Assembly (NCBI RefSeq): GCF_024741135.1
Contig: NZ_JANSUY010000014.1
Span: 62,001-126,000 of the forward strand
Reading direction: 5' to 3'
Length of the DNA stretch: 64,000 nucleotides
From: Aquiflexum gelatinilyticum
GTDB lineage: Bacteria; Bacteroidota; Bacteroidia; Cytophagales; Cyclobacteriaceae
Shown here: positions 25,714-34,932 of the stretch, piece after piece
Layout: each line of letters begins with the position of its first letter
Numbering within the stretch: the stretch's first letter is position 1
Notes under the pieces: generated by a model
The model's database searches: none
What the model saw: the letters and a program-made list of their open reading frames with translations, nothing else
Told to the model about the DNA's origin: nothing
Made by a program: the position numbers and the translations under genes

Positions 25714-27210
25714 TTATTCTACTTTTATTTCAAAATAATATTCCTGACCATTAGGATACAGACCAAGGATTACGATCTCCTCGCCGATATTGTCTTTTAA
25801 TATATCTACCAATTGTTCAGAATTGCTGATTTTATTTCTTCCGTTGGAGCCGATTACTGAAGTGATGATAAAACCTGGCTTAGCACCTGATTTTTTCCAA
25901 TTTTCATCTTCAACAGCTGTGATTCCAGCACCGCCTTCTATGCTTAGTCTTTCTTTCATAGCAGGCTTGATGTCTTCAAAAGTCACGCCGTTGAAACTGA
26001 CGATTTTTGGGGGAATGACTTTGACGATGTTTGTATCCCCTGAAATGTTTTTAAGCGTTGCAGTAGCTTTTGCTTCTTTTCCTTTTCTCAGGTATTTGAT
26101 TTCTACTTTATCTCCCGGGCGTTTTCTGGCGACCATTTCCTGAAGCTTTGCGACATTGTTTGTTTCAACACCATCGATACCGATGATGACATCACCTGGT
26201 TTTAACCCTGCCTCTTCACCGCCACTGCCTTCATTGACTCCTGCTACATAGACACCTCTTGAAGTGAATAATTTCTCAGAAATTCTATCCTCTAATTCAG
26301 GGGATACATCTTGGATACTTACACCCAATAAGCCTCTCTGTACAGCGCCATATTCCAAAAGGTCATCCATTACTTTTTTGACAATAGAACTTGGAACAGC
26401 AAATGCGTAACCGTTAAATGTTCCTGTTCTTGAAGCAATGGCTGTATTCACACCAATCAGTTCTCCGGCAAGATTTACCAAGGCTCCTCCTGAGTTGCCC
26501 GGATTGACAACTGCATCAGTCTGAAGGAATGATTCGATCTGAAGGTTGTTTTCCAAATTCCTCAAAATGCCGATATTTCTCGCTTTGGCACTGATAATAC
26601 CTGCTGTAACTGTAGAAGTCAAATCAAATGGATTACCCACGGCCAATACCCATTCACCTACTTTCATTTTGTCTGAATCACCAAACTTTACAAACCGTAA
26701 ACCGTTTGCTTCGATTTTCAGCAAAGCCAAATCCGTAGTAGGATCTGTTCCAATGACACGGGCAGTATATCTTGAATTATCTTCCAAAGAAATCTCGATT
26801 TTGGAAGCATTGTCGATGACGTGGTTATTGGTAACGATATAGCCGTCTTCGGATATGATTACTCCCGATCCGGAACTCATCCCTTCTCTTGGCTGCATGT
26901 CCCTTTCTGGATTACGAAAGCCAAAAAATTCTTCAAATGGATCCGATCCTCTTTGGTTTTGGGAAACAGGGACGCTGCTTTTAACATGGACTACCGCGGG
27001 TGTGACAGCAGCTGCTGAGGCGACGAAATTGATACCATCAGGTACATTAAATTTTTCATCAGACAACCAATTGACTAAACTTGTGTCCTGTTTGTCTGTG
27101 AAATTGGAGGCTGAATTTGGTTTGATCAGGTAGCTTGCCCCCGCAAGAGCAATTACTCCACCTAAGAGGGAAGCAAGGATGATTCCCAGGAAAAACTGCT
27201 TTTTATTCAT
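25714..27210 (-). CDS. HtrA/Deg family serine protease
   Basis: Periplasmic, trypsin-like protease-chaperone of 498 residues that degrades misfolded envelope proteins. A signal anchor (about 5-28) is followed by a disordered linker and the protease domain. The triad is visible: His130 (TNNHVID), Asp160 (TTDLALL) and Ser240 (GNSGGALVN). Two PDZ domains follow, the first beginning near residue 290 (RGLLGVSIQDV), the second near residue 400 and ending with YYFEIKVE. It is a monocistronic gene with its own terminator. DegP versus DegQ type cannot be distinguished from this sequence. Confidence 0.95.
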   Translation of the reverse strand: MNKKQFFLGIILASLLGGVIALAGASYLIKPNSASNFTDKQDTSLVNWLSDEKFNVPDGINFVASAAAVTPAVVHVKSSVPVSQNQRGSDPFEEFFGFRNPERDMQPREGMSSGSGVIISEDGYIVTNNHVIDNASKIEISLEDNSRYTARVIGTDPTTDLALLKIEANGLRFVKFGDSDKMKVGEWVLAVGNPFDLTSTVTAGIISAKARNIGILRNLENNLQIESFLQTDAVVNPGNSGGALVNLAGELIGVNTAIASRTGTFNGYAFAVPSSIVKKVMDDLLEYGAVQRGLLGVSIQDVSPELEDRISEKLFTSRGVYVAGVNEGSGGEEAGLKPGDVIIGIDGVETNNVAKLQEMVARKRPGDKVEIKYLRKGKEAKATATLKNISGDTNIVKVIPPKIVSFNGVTFEDIKPAMKERLSIEGGAGITAVEDENWKKSGAKPGFIITSVIGSNGRNKISNSEQLVDILKDNIGEEIVILGLYPNGQEYYFEIKVE

Positions 27211-27353
27211 TTTTATAGTGGTTTAAGTTCTGGTTTGTACACGAAATTTACATTGTCCTGTTATCAAATACCAAGCTTATTTATAGAATAGGTATAAGTT
27301 TTTAACAAGGATTAACAGAAAAGAATTTGAAGTGGAAAGTTTCCACTATTGTA

Positions 27354-27391
27354 CAACAAAAAAAAAGGAAGTGGGTTTCCCCACTTGCCTT
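27354..27391 (-). terminator. intrinsic terminator of the hsp20 gene
   Basis: On the minus strand a hairpin with GC stem (AAGTGGG / CCCACTT extended by AAGG / CCTT with one bulge, 27365-27391) starts at the stop codon and is followed by a run of T (plus-strand A-run at 27356-27366). Confidence 0.75.
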
Positions 27392-27818
27392 ATTTTACTT
27401 CGATTTTTGCTTTGTTGACTTTCTTTTCCGCTTTTGGAAGGTTGATTTTGAGCAGTCCATCTTCATATACAGCTTCTATGCTGTCAGAATTAACATCATC
27501 TGGCAAATAGAATGACCTGCTAAAAGAACCATAGTGAGTTTCAAGTGAGTGGTAATTTTTCCCTTCTTTCTTCTCTTCCATTTTTCTTTCTCCTGATACA
27601 GTAAGTCTTCCCTCAGTCAAATCAAGATTGAAATCTGTTTTTTTCATCCCGGGGACGGAAACATGGAGCTCATATTTGCTCTCATCTTCAGAGATGTCTA
27701 CAGCGGGAGTAAACTGCTTGAGGTTTTGTCCGATAGAGTCATTGAAGAATCTATCCAAAAGGGTGCTAAAGGTAGCCGGATAGGCCGGGTCAAGTTGGTT
27801 GTATTTTACGAGTTTCAT
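27390..27818 (-). CDS. Hsp20/alpha-crystallin family small heat-shock protein
   Basis: ATP-independent holdase of 142 residues. The N-terminal arm (NQLDPAYPATFSTLLDRFFNDS) precedes the alpha-crystallin domain (about 37-130) with the PAVDISEDESKYELHVSVPGM opening, the inserted KMEEKKEGKNYHSLETHYGSF loop and the conserved DGLLKINLPKAE near the end. The C-terminal IxI/V-like anchor is degenerate (KIEVK). It lies upstream of and in the same direction as htrA but with a terminator between, so the two stress genes are separately transcribed. Confidence 0.93.
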   Translation of the reverse strand: MKLVKYNQLDPAYPATFSTLLDRFFNDSIGQNLKQFTPAVDISEDESKYELHVSVPGMKKTDFNLDLTEGRLTVSGERKMEEKKEGKNYHSLETHYGSFSRSFYLPDDVNSDSIEAVYEDGLLKINLPKAEKKVNKAKIEVK

Positions 27819-28071
27819 GGTTTGATATTTTTTGGTTTAATCAATTTTATCCTCACCGTTACATTTATTAAATTTTGTACCAACTGAATAATCAAGCCAT
27901 TTTGACATTAATTCCTTTAATTTACTCATTAATTCGGTCATTATGACGCGATTTGTTGCTTTAAAAGGTTTTCCTATCTTAGCTTATACATGAAAAGAGA
28001 GGATTTGAAAAAGTGCCCCACCTTGGCCGAATTCCCCAATCTCCTTACATTTAGATTGTAAAAATATACCC

Positions 28072-30573
28072 ATGGGCTATAAAATCTTTTTTCTTTTTGC
28101 TTTTGTTTTTCTGACCTCCCATTTTGGATTTGCTCAGGAAATCCCCGTTGTAAGTTCCATCGACAGTCTTCTTGAACTGAATTTGGAAGAACAAATGAAG
28201 GAAGTTGTTGTAGACAAAAAACCTTCTTTGGAAGGAAGTATCAAAAAGGTCCAACAATATACCACGACGCTAAATGGCATGAATCAGGTTTTGAAAAAAG
28301 AACTTGATACGACTGAAATCATGCAGATTGTTCCTAATGCCCAGGGAGTTTTGGACAGGATTACCGAGACACTTTCCCCTGAGAATACTAAGATTAACCT
28401 GAGATACCTCACTGCATTAGAAAACCTACTGGCTTATAACGAAAGGAAAATAAGGGATAAGGATAAGGTGATTTATGATAGGATGGAAGAATTGGTCGGG
28501 CTCAAAGAAAAAATGGACAGTATCCAGAACGATGACCTGCTCAAATACAGCTTTAGGGATACAACTATGCTTGTCGAATATCAGGTTTCTATCAAGTCAT
28601 TGAAAACTTTGGTTCATGAAACGGACAGTTTACTTAATTCCCAGAGGATTTTGACTGCAGTTATCCAATCAAGAGTTTCCACTATTTTGAATGATATTGA
28701 TTTGAGGGTGGAAGATTTGAGACAGGCGCGGATCCAATTGGAAAGAACCCTATTTGAAAAAGAAAACAATTATATCTGGGAACCAAAGGATTTTCCAAAT
28801 ACAGACAGGCTTGTCGACATTTTTTTTGATGCACTCAGGATCAATAGGTGGATAATTGGGAATTATTTGTCTAGGAATATCCCTCTTACCCTTTTTCTTT
28901 TTGGTCTGGTTTATCTCCTTTATTTCTACATCAACTCAAACATCAAAAAGATAACGCTTGAAAAAGAGTTTTCGGGAATCATATTTGGGAGGTTAAAATA
29001 CCTAAACAAGCATCCCTTTCTTGCGGCTTTGGTAGTTGTATTAGCCGTTTCTCCATTTTTTTATCCTTATCCGCCGGCAGTGTTTTTCGCCCTGCTTATG
29101 TTTATTTTGGTCACTATAGCTACTATTCTACTAAGAAGCCGATTGTCATCAAAGGCATACAGACTCTGGCTATTGGTGTATTTCCTGTTTTTCATAAGTG
29201 TGATCAGCAACCTTTATTGGGAGGTTGCCTATCAGGAAAGATGGCATTTGATATTATTCAATTTTTTAGGGATTATCCTTGGTTGGAAAATGATCAAACT
29301 TCAGCAGAAAAAGGAAGAAAACCTGCCTTCTTATATTAAAACCATCGTGATCATCTATATGATTTTCGAATCGGTTTCTTTTTTGACAAATATCTTTGGA
29401 AGGTTTAGTTTGTCAAAAATGATTGGAATTGTTGGTTCTATCAGTTTGTTGCATGCCGTTAGTTTGATAATTTTTGTAATCATACTCAAGGAAATTATCT
29501 ATATCCAAATTGAAGTCAGCAAAAAGAACGGAGATGGTTTTACTTCTGCTGTTGCATTTTATGATATTCAAAAAAGAGTAAATAAGTTCTTCACATACCT
29601 TGCTATTATCATTTGGGGGTATTATTTCTTAGAAAGTCTCCATTTGTTGGATACCTTTTTGGAAATGGTTTTTAATTTCTTTGATAAGCCACGACAAATC
29701 CTCAATGCTTCTTTTACATATTCTCAGATTGCCGTCTTTATTCTGATCATTTATCTGTCCTCTTTTCTGGCAAATACCATTGGCTATTTTGCTTCCATAA
29801 AAGATGAGCAGCATGGGAATGAGAGAAGCAAAAGATTGGGCTCTTCCATTCTATTGATCAAATTGGCGGTATTTACTTTAGGATTTCTAATTGCTATCGC
29901 TGCCTCAGGCATTCCAATTGATAAAATCACCATCATACTTGGTGCTTTGTCTGTTGGTATAGGTTTTGGATTACAGACGATTGTTAATAACCTTGTTTCA
30001 GGGATTATTCTTGCTTTTGAAAGACCCATTCAGATTGGAGATACCATCCAAGTAGGGACTGTGGAAGGCGTTGTCAAGGATATTGGAATCCGTGCAAGCA
30101 AAATCAGAAATTGGGATGGCGCTGAGGTGATAATCCCTAATGGTGATCTTTTGGCGCACCACTTGACCAATTGGACACTTTCTGATAAATCCCGAAGGGT
30201 GGAATTGACAATTGGCGTGGCTTATGATTCCGACATGGATTTGGTGACAGAACTGATTCAAAAGCAATTGGTGGCAGAAGAAATTATGAATTTGCCTTCG
30301 CCAAAGGTTTTTTTACAGACTTTTGGGGACAATTCGGTAAATTTCCGGGTGCTCTTTTGGGTCAATGACGTGGATATCTGGGTATTGATCAGAGATCAGG
30401 TCATGCGTGGAATTTTCAAATCATTTAAAGAAAATGGAATCGAAATTCCTTTTCCTCAAAGGGATCTTTATGTGAAAAGCTTTCCGGGTCTAATTGGAGA
30501 AAAGGTCATGAAACCAGGAGAAATAAGTCCTGAGGAAAAGCCAAAAGGGAAATCTGATTCTGATCCAAAATAG
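28072..30573 (+). CDS. MscS-type mechanosensitive channel, large form
   Basis: An 833-residue mechanosensitive ion channel that releases solutes on hypo-osmotic shock. A signal peptide (FLFAFVFLTSHFGFAQ) precedes a periplasmic coiled region (about 25-250) like that of MscK/YbdG-type large channels. About ten membrane helices follow. The pore helix and beta domain are recognised by GALSVGIGFGLQTIVNNLVSG near residue 630, FERPIQIGDTIQVG, GIRASKIRNWDGAEVIIPNG and the C-terminal alpha/beta part ending in PFPQRDLYVKSF. It is monocistronic and converges with rlmB. Confidence 0.93.
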   Translation: MGYKIFFLFAFVFLTSHFGFAQEIPVVSSIDSLLELNLEEQMKEVVVDKKPSLEGSIKKVQQYTTTLNGMNQVLKKELDTTEIMQIVPNAQGVLDRITETLSPENTKINLRYLTALENLLAYNERKIRDKDKVIYDRMEELVGLKEKMDSIQNDDLLKYSFRDTTMLVEYQVSIKSLKTLVHETDSLLNSQRILTAVIQSRVSTILNDIDLRVEDLRQARIQLERTLFEKENNYIWEPKDFPNTDRLVDIFFDALRINRWIIGNYLSRNIPLTLFLFGLVYLLYFYINSNIKKITLEKEFSGIIFGRLKYLNKHPFLAALVVVLAVSPFFYPYPPAVFFALLMFILVTIATILLRSRLSSKAYRLWLLVYFLFFISVISNLYWEVAYQERWHLILFNFLGIILGWKMIKLQQKKEENLPSYIKTIVIIYMIFESVSFLTNIFGRFSLSKMIGIVGSISLLHAVSLIIFVIILKEIIYIQIEVSKKNGDGFTSAVAFYDIQKRVNKFFTYLAIIIWGYYFLESLHLLDTFLEMVFNFFDKPRQILNASFTYSQIAVFILIIYLSSFLANTIGYFASIKDEQHGNERSKRLGSSILLIKLAVFTLGFLIAIAASGIPIDKITIILGALSVGIGFGLQTIVNNLVSGIILAFERPIQIGDTIQVGTVEGVVKDIGIRASKIRNWDGAEVIIPNGDLLAHHLTNWTLSDKSRRVELTIGVAYDSDMDLVTELIQKQLVAEEIMNLPSPKVFLQTFGDNSVNFRVLFWVNDVDIWVLIRDQVMRGIFKSFKENGIEIPFPQRDLYVKSFPGLIGEKVMKPGEISPEEKPKGKSDSDPK

Positions 30574-30582
30574 ACTTAACGC

Positions 30583-31359
30583 TTATTTGGATCGCTGTCG
30601 GATAGCTTCATAAATCACCACACCCGCTGAGACGGAGACATTGAGACTTCCGATGTTTCCCGACATGGGGATTTTAACGAATTCATCGCTCAGTCCGATT
30701 AGCTCAGGGGAAATTCCGTCTTCTTCAGAACCCAAGATCAAAGCGGTAGGAATAGAAAAATCAGCTTCGTACATCAATCTGTCAGTTTTTTCACTGACAC
30801 TGATGACATTAAGCCCCATTTTTTTCAGGTCTTTTACTGTATAATATAGGTTTTTTACCCGACAGATCGGAAGGTGGTTCAGTGCTCCTGCAGAGGTTTT
30901 GACTGCATCTGAGTTGATCTGCGCAGCTCCTTTTTCGGGGATGACGATGGCATGTACTCCTGCACAATCTGCTGTCCGGGCAATGGCGCCGAAGTTTCTC
31001 ACATCTGTAATTCTATCCAAAACCAAAATAAGGGGGGAAATCCCTTTTGAAAAACATTCTTCAATGACATTGTCCAAAGATGCATATTCGATGGAGGACA
31101 TATGGGCTACTACTCCCTGATGGTTTTTTCTTGTAATTCTGTTGAGCTTGGCGTCAGGGACACGGACAACGGGGATTTTCTCGTCTTTTGCCAGTTTGAG
31201 GAGTTCTTTGATAAGTTCATTGTTGACTTCTTTGTCAATCAAAATCTTGTCTATTTCCTTGTGGGCTAGGATTGCTTCTATGACAGCCCTAGTACCGAAT
31301 ATAAAATCCTTATCCTGCTCGCCTTTGTTGATCAGAAAACCATCTGCGCGTTTCTCCAT
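30583..31359 (-). CDS. rlmB: 23S rRNA 2'-O-methyltransferase, TrmH family (RlmB-like)
   Basis: SPOUT-fold RNA methyltransferase of 258 residues that uses SAM to methylate the 2'-O of a guanosine in 23S rRNA. The N-terminal substrate-binding domain begins with FIFGTRAVIEAIL, and the catalytic domain shows the three SPOUT motifs: LDRITDVRNFGAIARTAD, LILGSEEDGIS and IPMSGNIGSLNVSVSAGV. The ATG at 31359 is preferred; an upstream ATG at 31380 would add seven residues. Either start lies inside the 3' end of the GWxTD gene (28 to 49 bp overlap), so the two are probably co-transcribed. Confidence 0.92.
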   Translation of the reverse strand: MEKRADGFLINKGEQDKDFIFGTRAVIEAILAHKEIDKILIDKEVNNELIKELLKLAKDEKIPVVRVPDAKLNRITRKNHQGVVAHMSSIEYASLDNVIEECFSKGISPLILVLDRITDVRNFGAIARTADCAGVHAIVIPEKGAAQINSDAVKTSAGALNHLPICRVKNLYYTVKDLKKMGLNVISVSEKTDRLMYEADFSIPTALILGSEEDGISPELIGLSDEFVKIPMSGNIGSLNVSVSAGVVIYEAIRQRSK

Positions 31360-32582
31360 AATGTAATGCTTTTGAACCATTCGGGCTGTAAGGCCCTTGA
31401 CCTATTGAGTGTGTAAAAACTAGGGGTCAGAATATTTTTGACCCGCGCAAAGGTAAAGGTTATTTTTGAAATTGAGTCAGGTGTTCCATAAGACCAACTT
31501 TCACTGTCCTGCCTGAAGTACACTTCGTTTGGAGGCCCCATGACTGTATAGACCATTCCACGGTCTGTTTTCCAACCTTCTTTGAAATCCGTAAATAGGA
31601 TATTGGCAAACTCTATCTGCTTGAAATATTCTTTGATGAGTTTTTTGGCAGACACAGTGTCTTTGGTCAAGGTGTACCAATATTGGTCCAAAGCGATTTT
31701 TTTATCTGCGGCTTCTTTTAGGAGTTCATGCTCCCTTCTTGTGGAAATGTAAGTGACCATATCCACCATTTCATCGTAATCCTTTACCCTTGGGAAAATG
31801 TCATGCACAGTTTTTAACATTACCCCTTGGGTAGAATTGGTATCAGACTGTATGAAGTAATATCCCTCGCCTGCAAAGGCCTTTGGGAGATTTGCCAAAA
31901 AACTGCCTTGATATTCTACTTTTACCTCCCTTGGGACAGGTGCAGGCCGGATTTCCATCGGTGGCATCGGGACATCAAAGGTGTTGGGATAAAAGAAAGT
32001 ATGGAGGTTGACAATCCCTCTGCCTTTAAATTCTATCGGTTCATTTTGAATCAAAAAGTTTTGATCAAAAGGAATCTTGTCTTCATAATAAACACCAAAA
32101 TTAGATTGGCCGAATATAAAAGGACTAATCAGATCCATGTGGTAAAAATATTCATCCCCCTGTCTTGTATCTACCGCTTTTATCAGGGCAATCGCCATTT
32201 GCTGACTTTCAGGCACAGTCACTCTTTTCTCAAAATAATAGTGGTAGTCTGTATCACGGATAATGTCCTGACTGTTGAGCCTGATCAAATTTTGGTCAGT
32301 CAGGGGTTCCTGAAAACTTGAAACCACACCATAATAAAATTCATAGCTGCCAAACTCTATATCTTCCTCGATCTTTTCGACAGTCATCTGGAGCAGGAAA
32401 GTCCTGTTTGATTCTTCGACAGGGATGATTTTTAAAGATATCCTTGAGTAACGAGAATACCTCAGTGCCTGATTGGCCGTTTCGAGATTTTGTTGTGCTA
32501 AAATGATTGAGGGAATGCAAAAGAGGAATAATACCAGGCCTATAATTGGCTTTATTTTGTCGCTGATTTTTTGTCCTATCAT
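31332..32582 (-). CDS. GWxTD domain-containing protein
   Basis: A 416-residue exported protein of a Bacteroidetes family of unknown function. An N-terminal hydrophobic segment (PIIGLVLFLFCIPSIILAQQ) is a signal peptide. The central part looks like beta-sandwich, and the diagnostic motif GWKTDRGMVYTVMGPPNEVYF (G-W-x-T-D) lies near residue 340, followed by a W/Y-rich strand (SWSYGTPDS). No catalytic residues are known to me. It is transcribed just upstream of rlmB with an overlap. Confidence 0.88.
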   Translation of the reverse strand: MIGQKISDKIKPIIGLVLFLFCIPSIILAQQNLETANQALRYSRYSRISLKIIPVEESNRTFLLQMTVEKIEEDIEFGSYEFYYGVVSSFQEPLTDQNLIRLNSQDIIRDTDYHYYFEKRVTVPESQQMAIALIKAVDTRQGDEYFYHMDLISPFIFGQSNFGVYYEDKIPFDQNFLIQNEPIEFKGRGIVNLHTFFYPNTFDVPMPPMEIRPAPVPREVKVEYQGSFLANLPKAFAGEGYYFIQSDTNSTQGVMLKTVHDIFPRVKDYDEMVDMVTYISTRREHELLKEAADKKIALDQYWYTLTKDTVSAKKLIKEYFKQIEFANILFTDFKEGWKTDRGMVYTVMGPPNEVYFRQDSESWSYGTPDSISKITFTFARVKNILTPSFYTLNRSRALQPEWFKSITLWRNAQMVF

Positions 32583-32631
32583 CTTGTATTAAAAATTAAC
32601 CTTATTTTTGCCCAAATTAATGAAAATTTGA

Positions 32632-33408
32632 ATGGCTACCTATACAACGGAAATCGCTTCGGATAAGTTGGTGAGTGACAATCCCATCCATCAGCGTCTG
32701 CTCAAAGCGTACATTGCTGCCAAACCTTTGGTCAGCGGAAAGCTCCTCGAAGTGGGTTGTGGTGAGGGAAGAGGGGTAGAGGTTTTGTTGGAAAATGTAG
32801 ACAGCTACCTCGGGATCGACAAAATCCAAGAGGTGATTGAGAACCTTAAAGTCAAATTTCCAGGAATCCAATTTGAACAAGCCGTGATTCCGCCTTTTTC
32901 CGGTTTGAAGGACAATACCTATGATACCGTGGTCAGCTTTCAGGTCATCGAGCATATCCAAAATGACAGGCTTTTTTTGCAGGAAATATATCGTGTGCTG
33001 AAGCCCGGCGGCAAAGCGATCATTTCCACGCCCAATATTAAGCATACCCTTTCGCGAAACCCTTGGCATATAAGGGAATACACAGGCACGCAACTGACAG
33101 ATCTGTGCAAGGGGATTTTTGATAAAGTGGAATCTCTGGGAATCGGGGGGAATGAAAAAGTATGGAATTACCATGAAGCCAACAGGGCCTCAGTCCGCAA
33201 AATCATGCGATTTGATATTTTGGATCTTCAATACAGGCTTCCGGCTTTTGCGCTGCGGTGGCCATACGAAATCCTGAACAGGATGAACCGAAACAAACTC
33301 CACCAACAGCAAGGCACTTCCGTCACCGAAATCAGCCATGAAGACTATCTCCTTGTCGACCACACGGATAAAGGTTTGGATTTGTTTTATGTGTTGTTTA
33401 AGAAGTAA
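32632..33408 (+). CDS. class I SAM-dependent methyltransferase
   Basis: A 258-residue soluble methyltransferase. The SAM-binding motif I is LLEVGCGEGRGVEVLL (near residue 40), with the acidic residue of motif II in YLGIDKI, motif for the substrate edge YDTVVSFQVIEHIQND, and motif LKPGGKAIISTPN. The C-terminal part (about 180-258) is not shared with the general family and ends DLFYVLFKK. It is divergent from the GWxTD gene with about 50 bp between. The substrate cannot be predicted; small-molecule and lipid or sugar substrates are all possible. Confidence 0.85.
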   Translation: MATYTTEIASDKLVSDNPIHQRLLKAYIAAKPLVSGKLLEVGCGEGRGVEVLLENVDSYLGIDKIQEVIENLKVKFPGIQFEQAVIPPFSGLKDNTYDTVVSFQVIEHIQNDRLFLQEIYRVLKPGGKAIISTPNIKHTLSRNPWHIREYTGTQLTDLCKGIFDKVESLGIGGNEKVWNYHEANRASVRKIMRFDILDLQYRLPAFALRWPYEILNRMNRNKLHQQQGTSVTEISHEDYLLVDHTDKGLDLFYVLFKK

Positions 33409-33505
33409 TGGGAGTATTGAATTGCCTATTTCTAGCTCAAGGGAAATTTTCAATGATTCTCGTATTTTTATCTTCCCTATTTTAAGATTATAAAAATAGA
33501 TTAAA

Positions 33506-34237
33506 ATGAAGGACATATTTATTGAAATTAAAAATAGAATAGATAAATATGGCTATCATAGATATCTTATTAAACCGCATAAAACGCCTAGATATTCATA
33601 CACTATTGGATTATTAAATAGCCTAGGATTTGAGCTTTTATTTGGTGGTGGGATTTTTTATGAAAATAATTATGACTTAGAATTGATTTTTAAAGGAATT
33701 ATTAACGTTTTATTGAAAGATAAAAAGTCAAGAAAAATTCATTTAAAAGATTTAGGTAATTTTGAAATAAAGGAAGTTGATTCATCATGGAGTTCACTAA
33801 TGATGTTTGGAGCACTTGATTATTACAATCTCGATAAAATAAACACATTCCAAATTTTTCCTGTTGACAACGAGAAATCCACACTTGATACACCTGATAT
33901 GACCAAACCTTGGGTTCAAGATAACAAGGCTTGGAAATACCTTGATGATACAATATCTTGGAATTATGATGTTCCGGAAAGGTCACTGGTGTTTACTAAT
34001 TTAAATGCATTAAGAGGATGTCGGTTAACAGAGTATTTTCGTTTTGAACTTAATGAATGGGAAATTTTTTCAGGGAATGGTGCTAAGGAACCTAAAGAAT
34101 CAATAAGAATAGTCCCCTTATTTGTACTAATTGGTATTGATCCATCAATTGAAAATTTTCTAAATGACCCGGTAGGCAAAGGAAAATTTAGAGATTCTTC
34201 TAATGAAAATAATATGATTTGGTACAATTGGGAATAG
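33506..34237 (+). CDS. DUF4262-like protein
   Basis: A 243-residue soluble protein of unknown function. The beginning, DKYGYHRYLIKPHKTPRYSYTIGLLNSLGFELLF, resembles the DUF4262 pattern (an 'xxYTxGL' core followed by a short helix and 'PEL'-like segment). The rest is acidic and Trp-rich with no recognised motif. The gene is visibly more AT-rich than its neighbours (many TTA, AAA and ATT codons) and stands next to a repeat-rich non-coding patch, which hints at recent acquisition. Nothing in the sequence indicates a substrate. Confidence 0.7.
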   Translation: MKDIFIEIKNRIDKYGYHRYLIKPHKTPRYSYTIGLLNSLGFELLFGGGIFYENNYDLELIFKGIINVLLKDKKSRKIHLKDLGNFEIKEVDSSWSSLMMFGALDYYNLDKINTFQIFPVDNEKSTLDTPDMTKPWVQDNKAWKYLDDTISWNYDVPERSLVFTNLNALRGCRLTEYFRFELNEWEIFSGNGAKEPKESIRIVPLFVLIGIDPSIENFLNDPVGKGKFRDSSNENNMIWYNWE

Positions 34238-34666
34238 TTAAATTATTCCCTTTCTGGGAGTAGAATTGTGTGTCTGCTAGGCGTAATTTTAAATTGCGCC
34301 TTCGTATTTTTCGGAATTTGTAATTCCATTACGATCAGTCTTTATTTTGCATTTACTGTTACCCGGTTGTTATAAATCTATATTAAAGAATCAACCTTCC
34401 CTGTTTTTGGTGTAAACCCTATTCCTTACTTTACCTTTTTGATTCCAAAAACCGGCAACATCGCATTTCCATTACCCCGAGCTACGGTGCATTGAGATTG
34501 GTGAAGGTATTAGAATCAGATAAGCACCTTGCACGGGGCTACCAAGATTTCACCCCAATGGGGCGGCCTGATAGTCGAAGAGGATCTGGGAATAATAATA
34601 TAAAAGGGCATTATATCAGAATCTTATGCCTAAGAAAAATTTTATATTGGAAACGCCGTGGGGAGG

Positions 34667-34720
34667 AAGAAATTTTACCGGGCCGGCGTGGCACAGCGCG
34701 GGGGAGGATTAAAATTTCTT
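34667..34720. repeat. GC-rich core flanked by 11-bp inverted repeats
   Basis: AAGAAATTTTA (34667-34677) and its perfect reverse complement TAAAATTTCTT (34710-34720) flank 32 bp that is about three-quarters G+C in an otherwise AT-rich genome. The structure could be a palindromic mobile unit remnant or a folded RNA element. Confidence 0.65.
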
Positions 34721-34730
34721 GAACTTTTTG

Positions 34731-34760
34731 GTCACTTTTTGTTTCAAGACAAAAAGTGAC
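34731..34760. repeat. 11-bp hairpin GTCACTTTTTG / CAAAAAGTGAC
   Basis: Perfect arms at 34731-34741 and 34750-34760 with an 8-nt loop. From memory, strings of this type recur in Bacteroidetes genomes next to coding regions; this is recollection, not a search result. Confidence 0.65.
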
Positions 34761-34875
34761 ACGAGGGGGAAACGTAAAGAAAAATGCCATATGGTTTAAT
34801 TGAGAATCATCATTAAAATCCTTCAAGATAAGCTTGATTAAAATTTTAAGTACTCTACAATAGATAATTTATAAA

Positions 34876-34911
34876 CAAAAAAATCCGAGACCTTAGCAGG
34901 ACCCGGATTTT
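34876..34911 (-). terminator. intrinsic terminator of the DUF2723 gene
   Basis: Read on the minus strand: ATCCGGGTCC, loop, complementary CGGAT and a run of seven T. The stem is AAATCCG (34881-34887) with CGGATTT (34904-34910) plus internal pairs; the plus-strand A-run at 34877-34883 supplies the T-tract. Confidence 0.8.
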
Positions 34912-34932
34912 GGATTCAAAAAACCAAACAAA

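Larger units (their letters stand above)
34238..34932. other. 695-bp gene-free patch with several inverted repeats
   Basis: No convincing gene; a possible frame of 76 codons at 34492-34722 looks like a repeat relic. Structures seen: AGGCGTAATTT / AAATTGCGCCT (34279-34289 and 34291-34301, one mismatch), GGAATT / AATTCC (34313-34318 and 34322-34327), 11-bp perfect arms AAGAAATTTTA / TAAAATTTCTT (34667-34677 and 34710-34720) around a 32-bp GC-rich core, and an 11-bp hairpin (34731-34760). Local GC content jumps sharply between 34660 and 34710. Confidence 0.75.

Noticed and set aside
27938-27952. GGTCATTATGACG palindrome between hsp20 and the MscS gene
   Set aside because: It resembles the Crp/Fnr-type box in base content but has the half-sites in the opposite order and no matching -7 spacing.
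27990-28061. 23-codon frame MKREDLKKCPTLAEFPNLLTF upstream of the MscS gene (shortened here to its first part)
   Set aside because: Too short, no terminator or conserved context; kept only as a note.
34492-34722. 76-codon frame with RRGEEEILPGRRGTARG
   Set aside because: It runs through inverted repeats and has no family-like pattern; base composition explains it.
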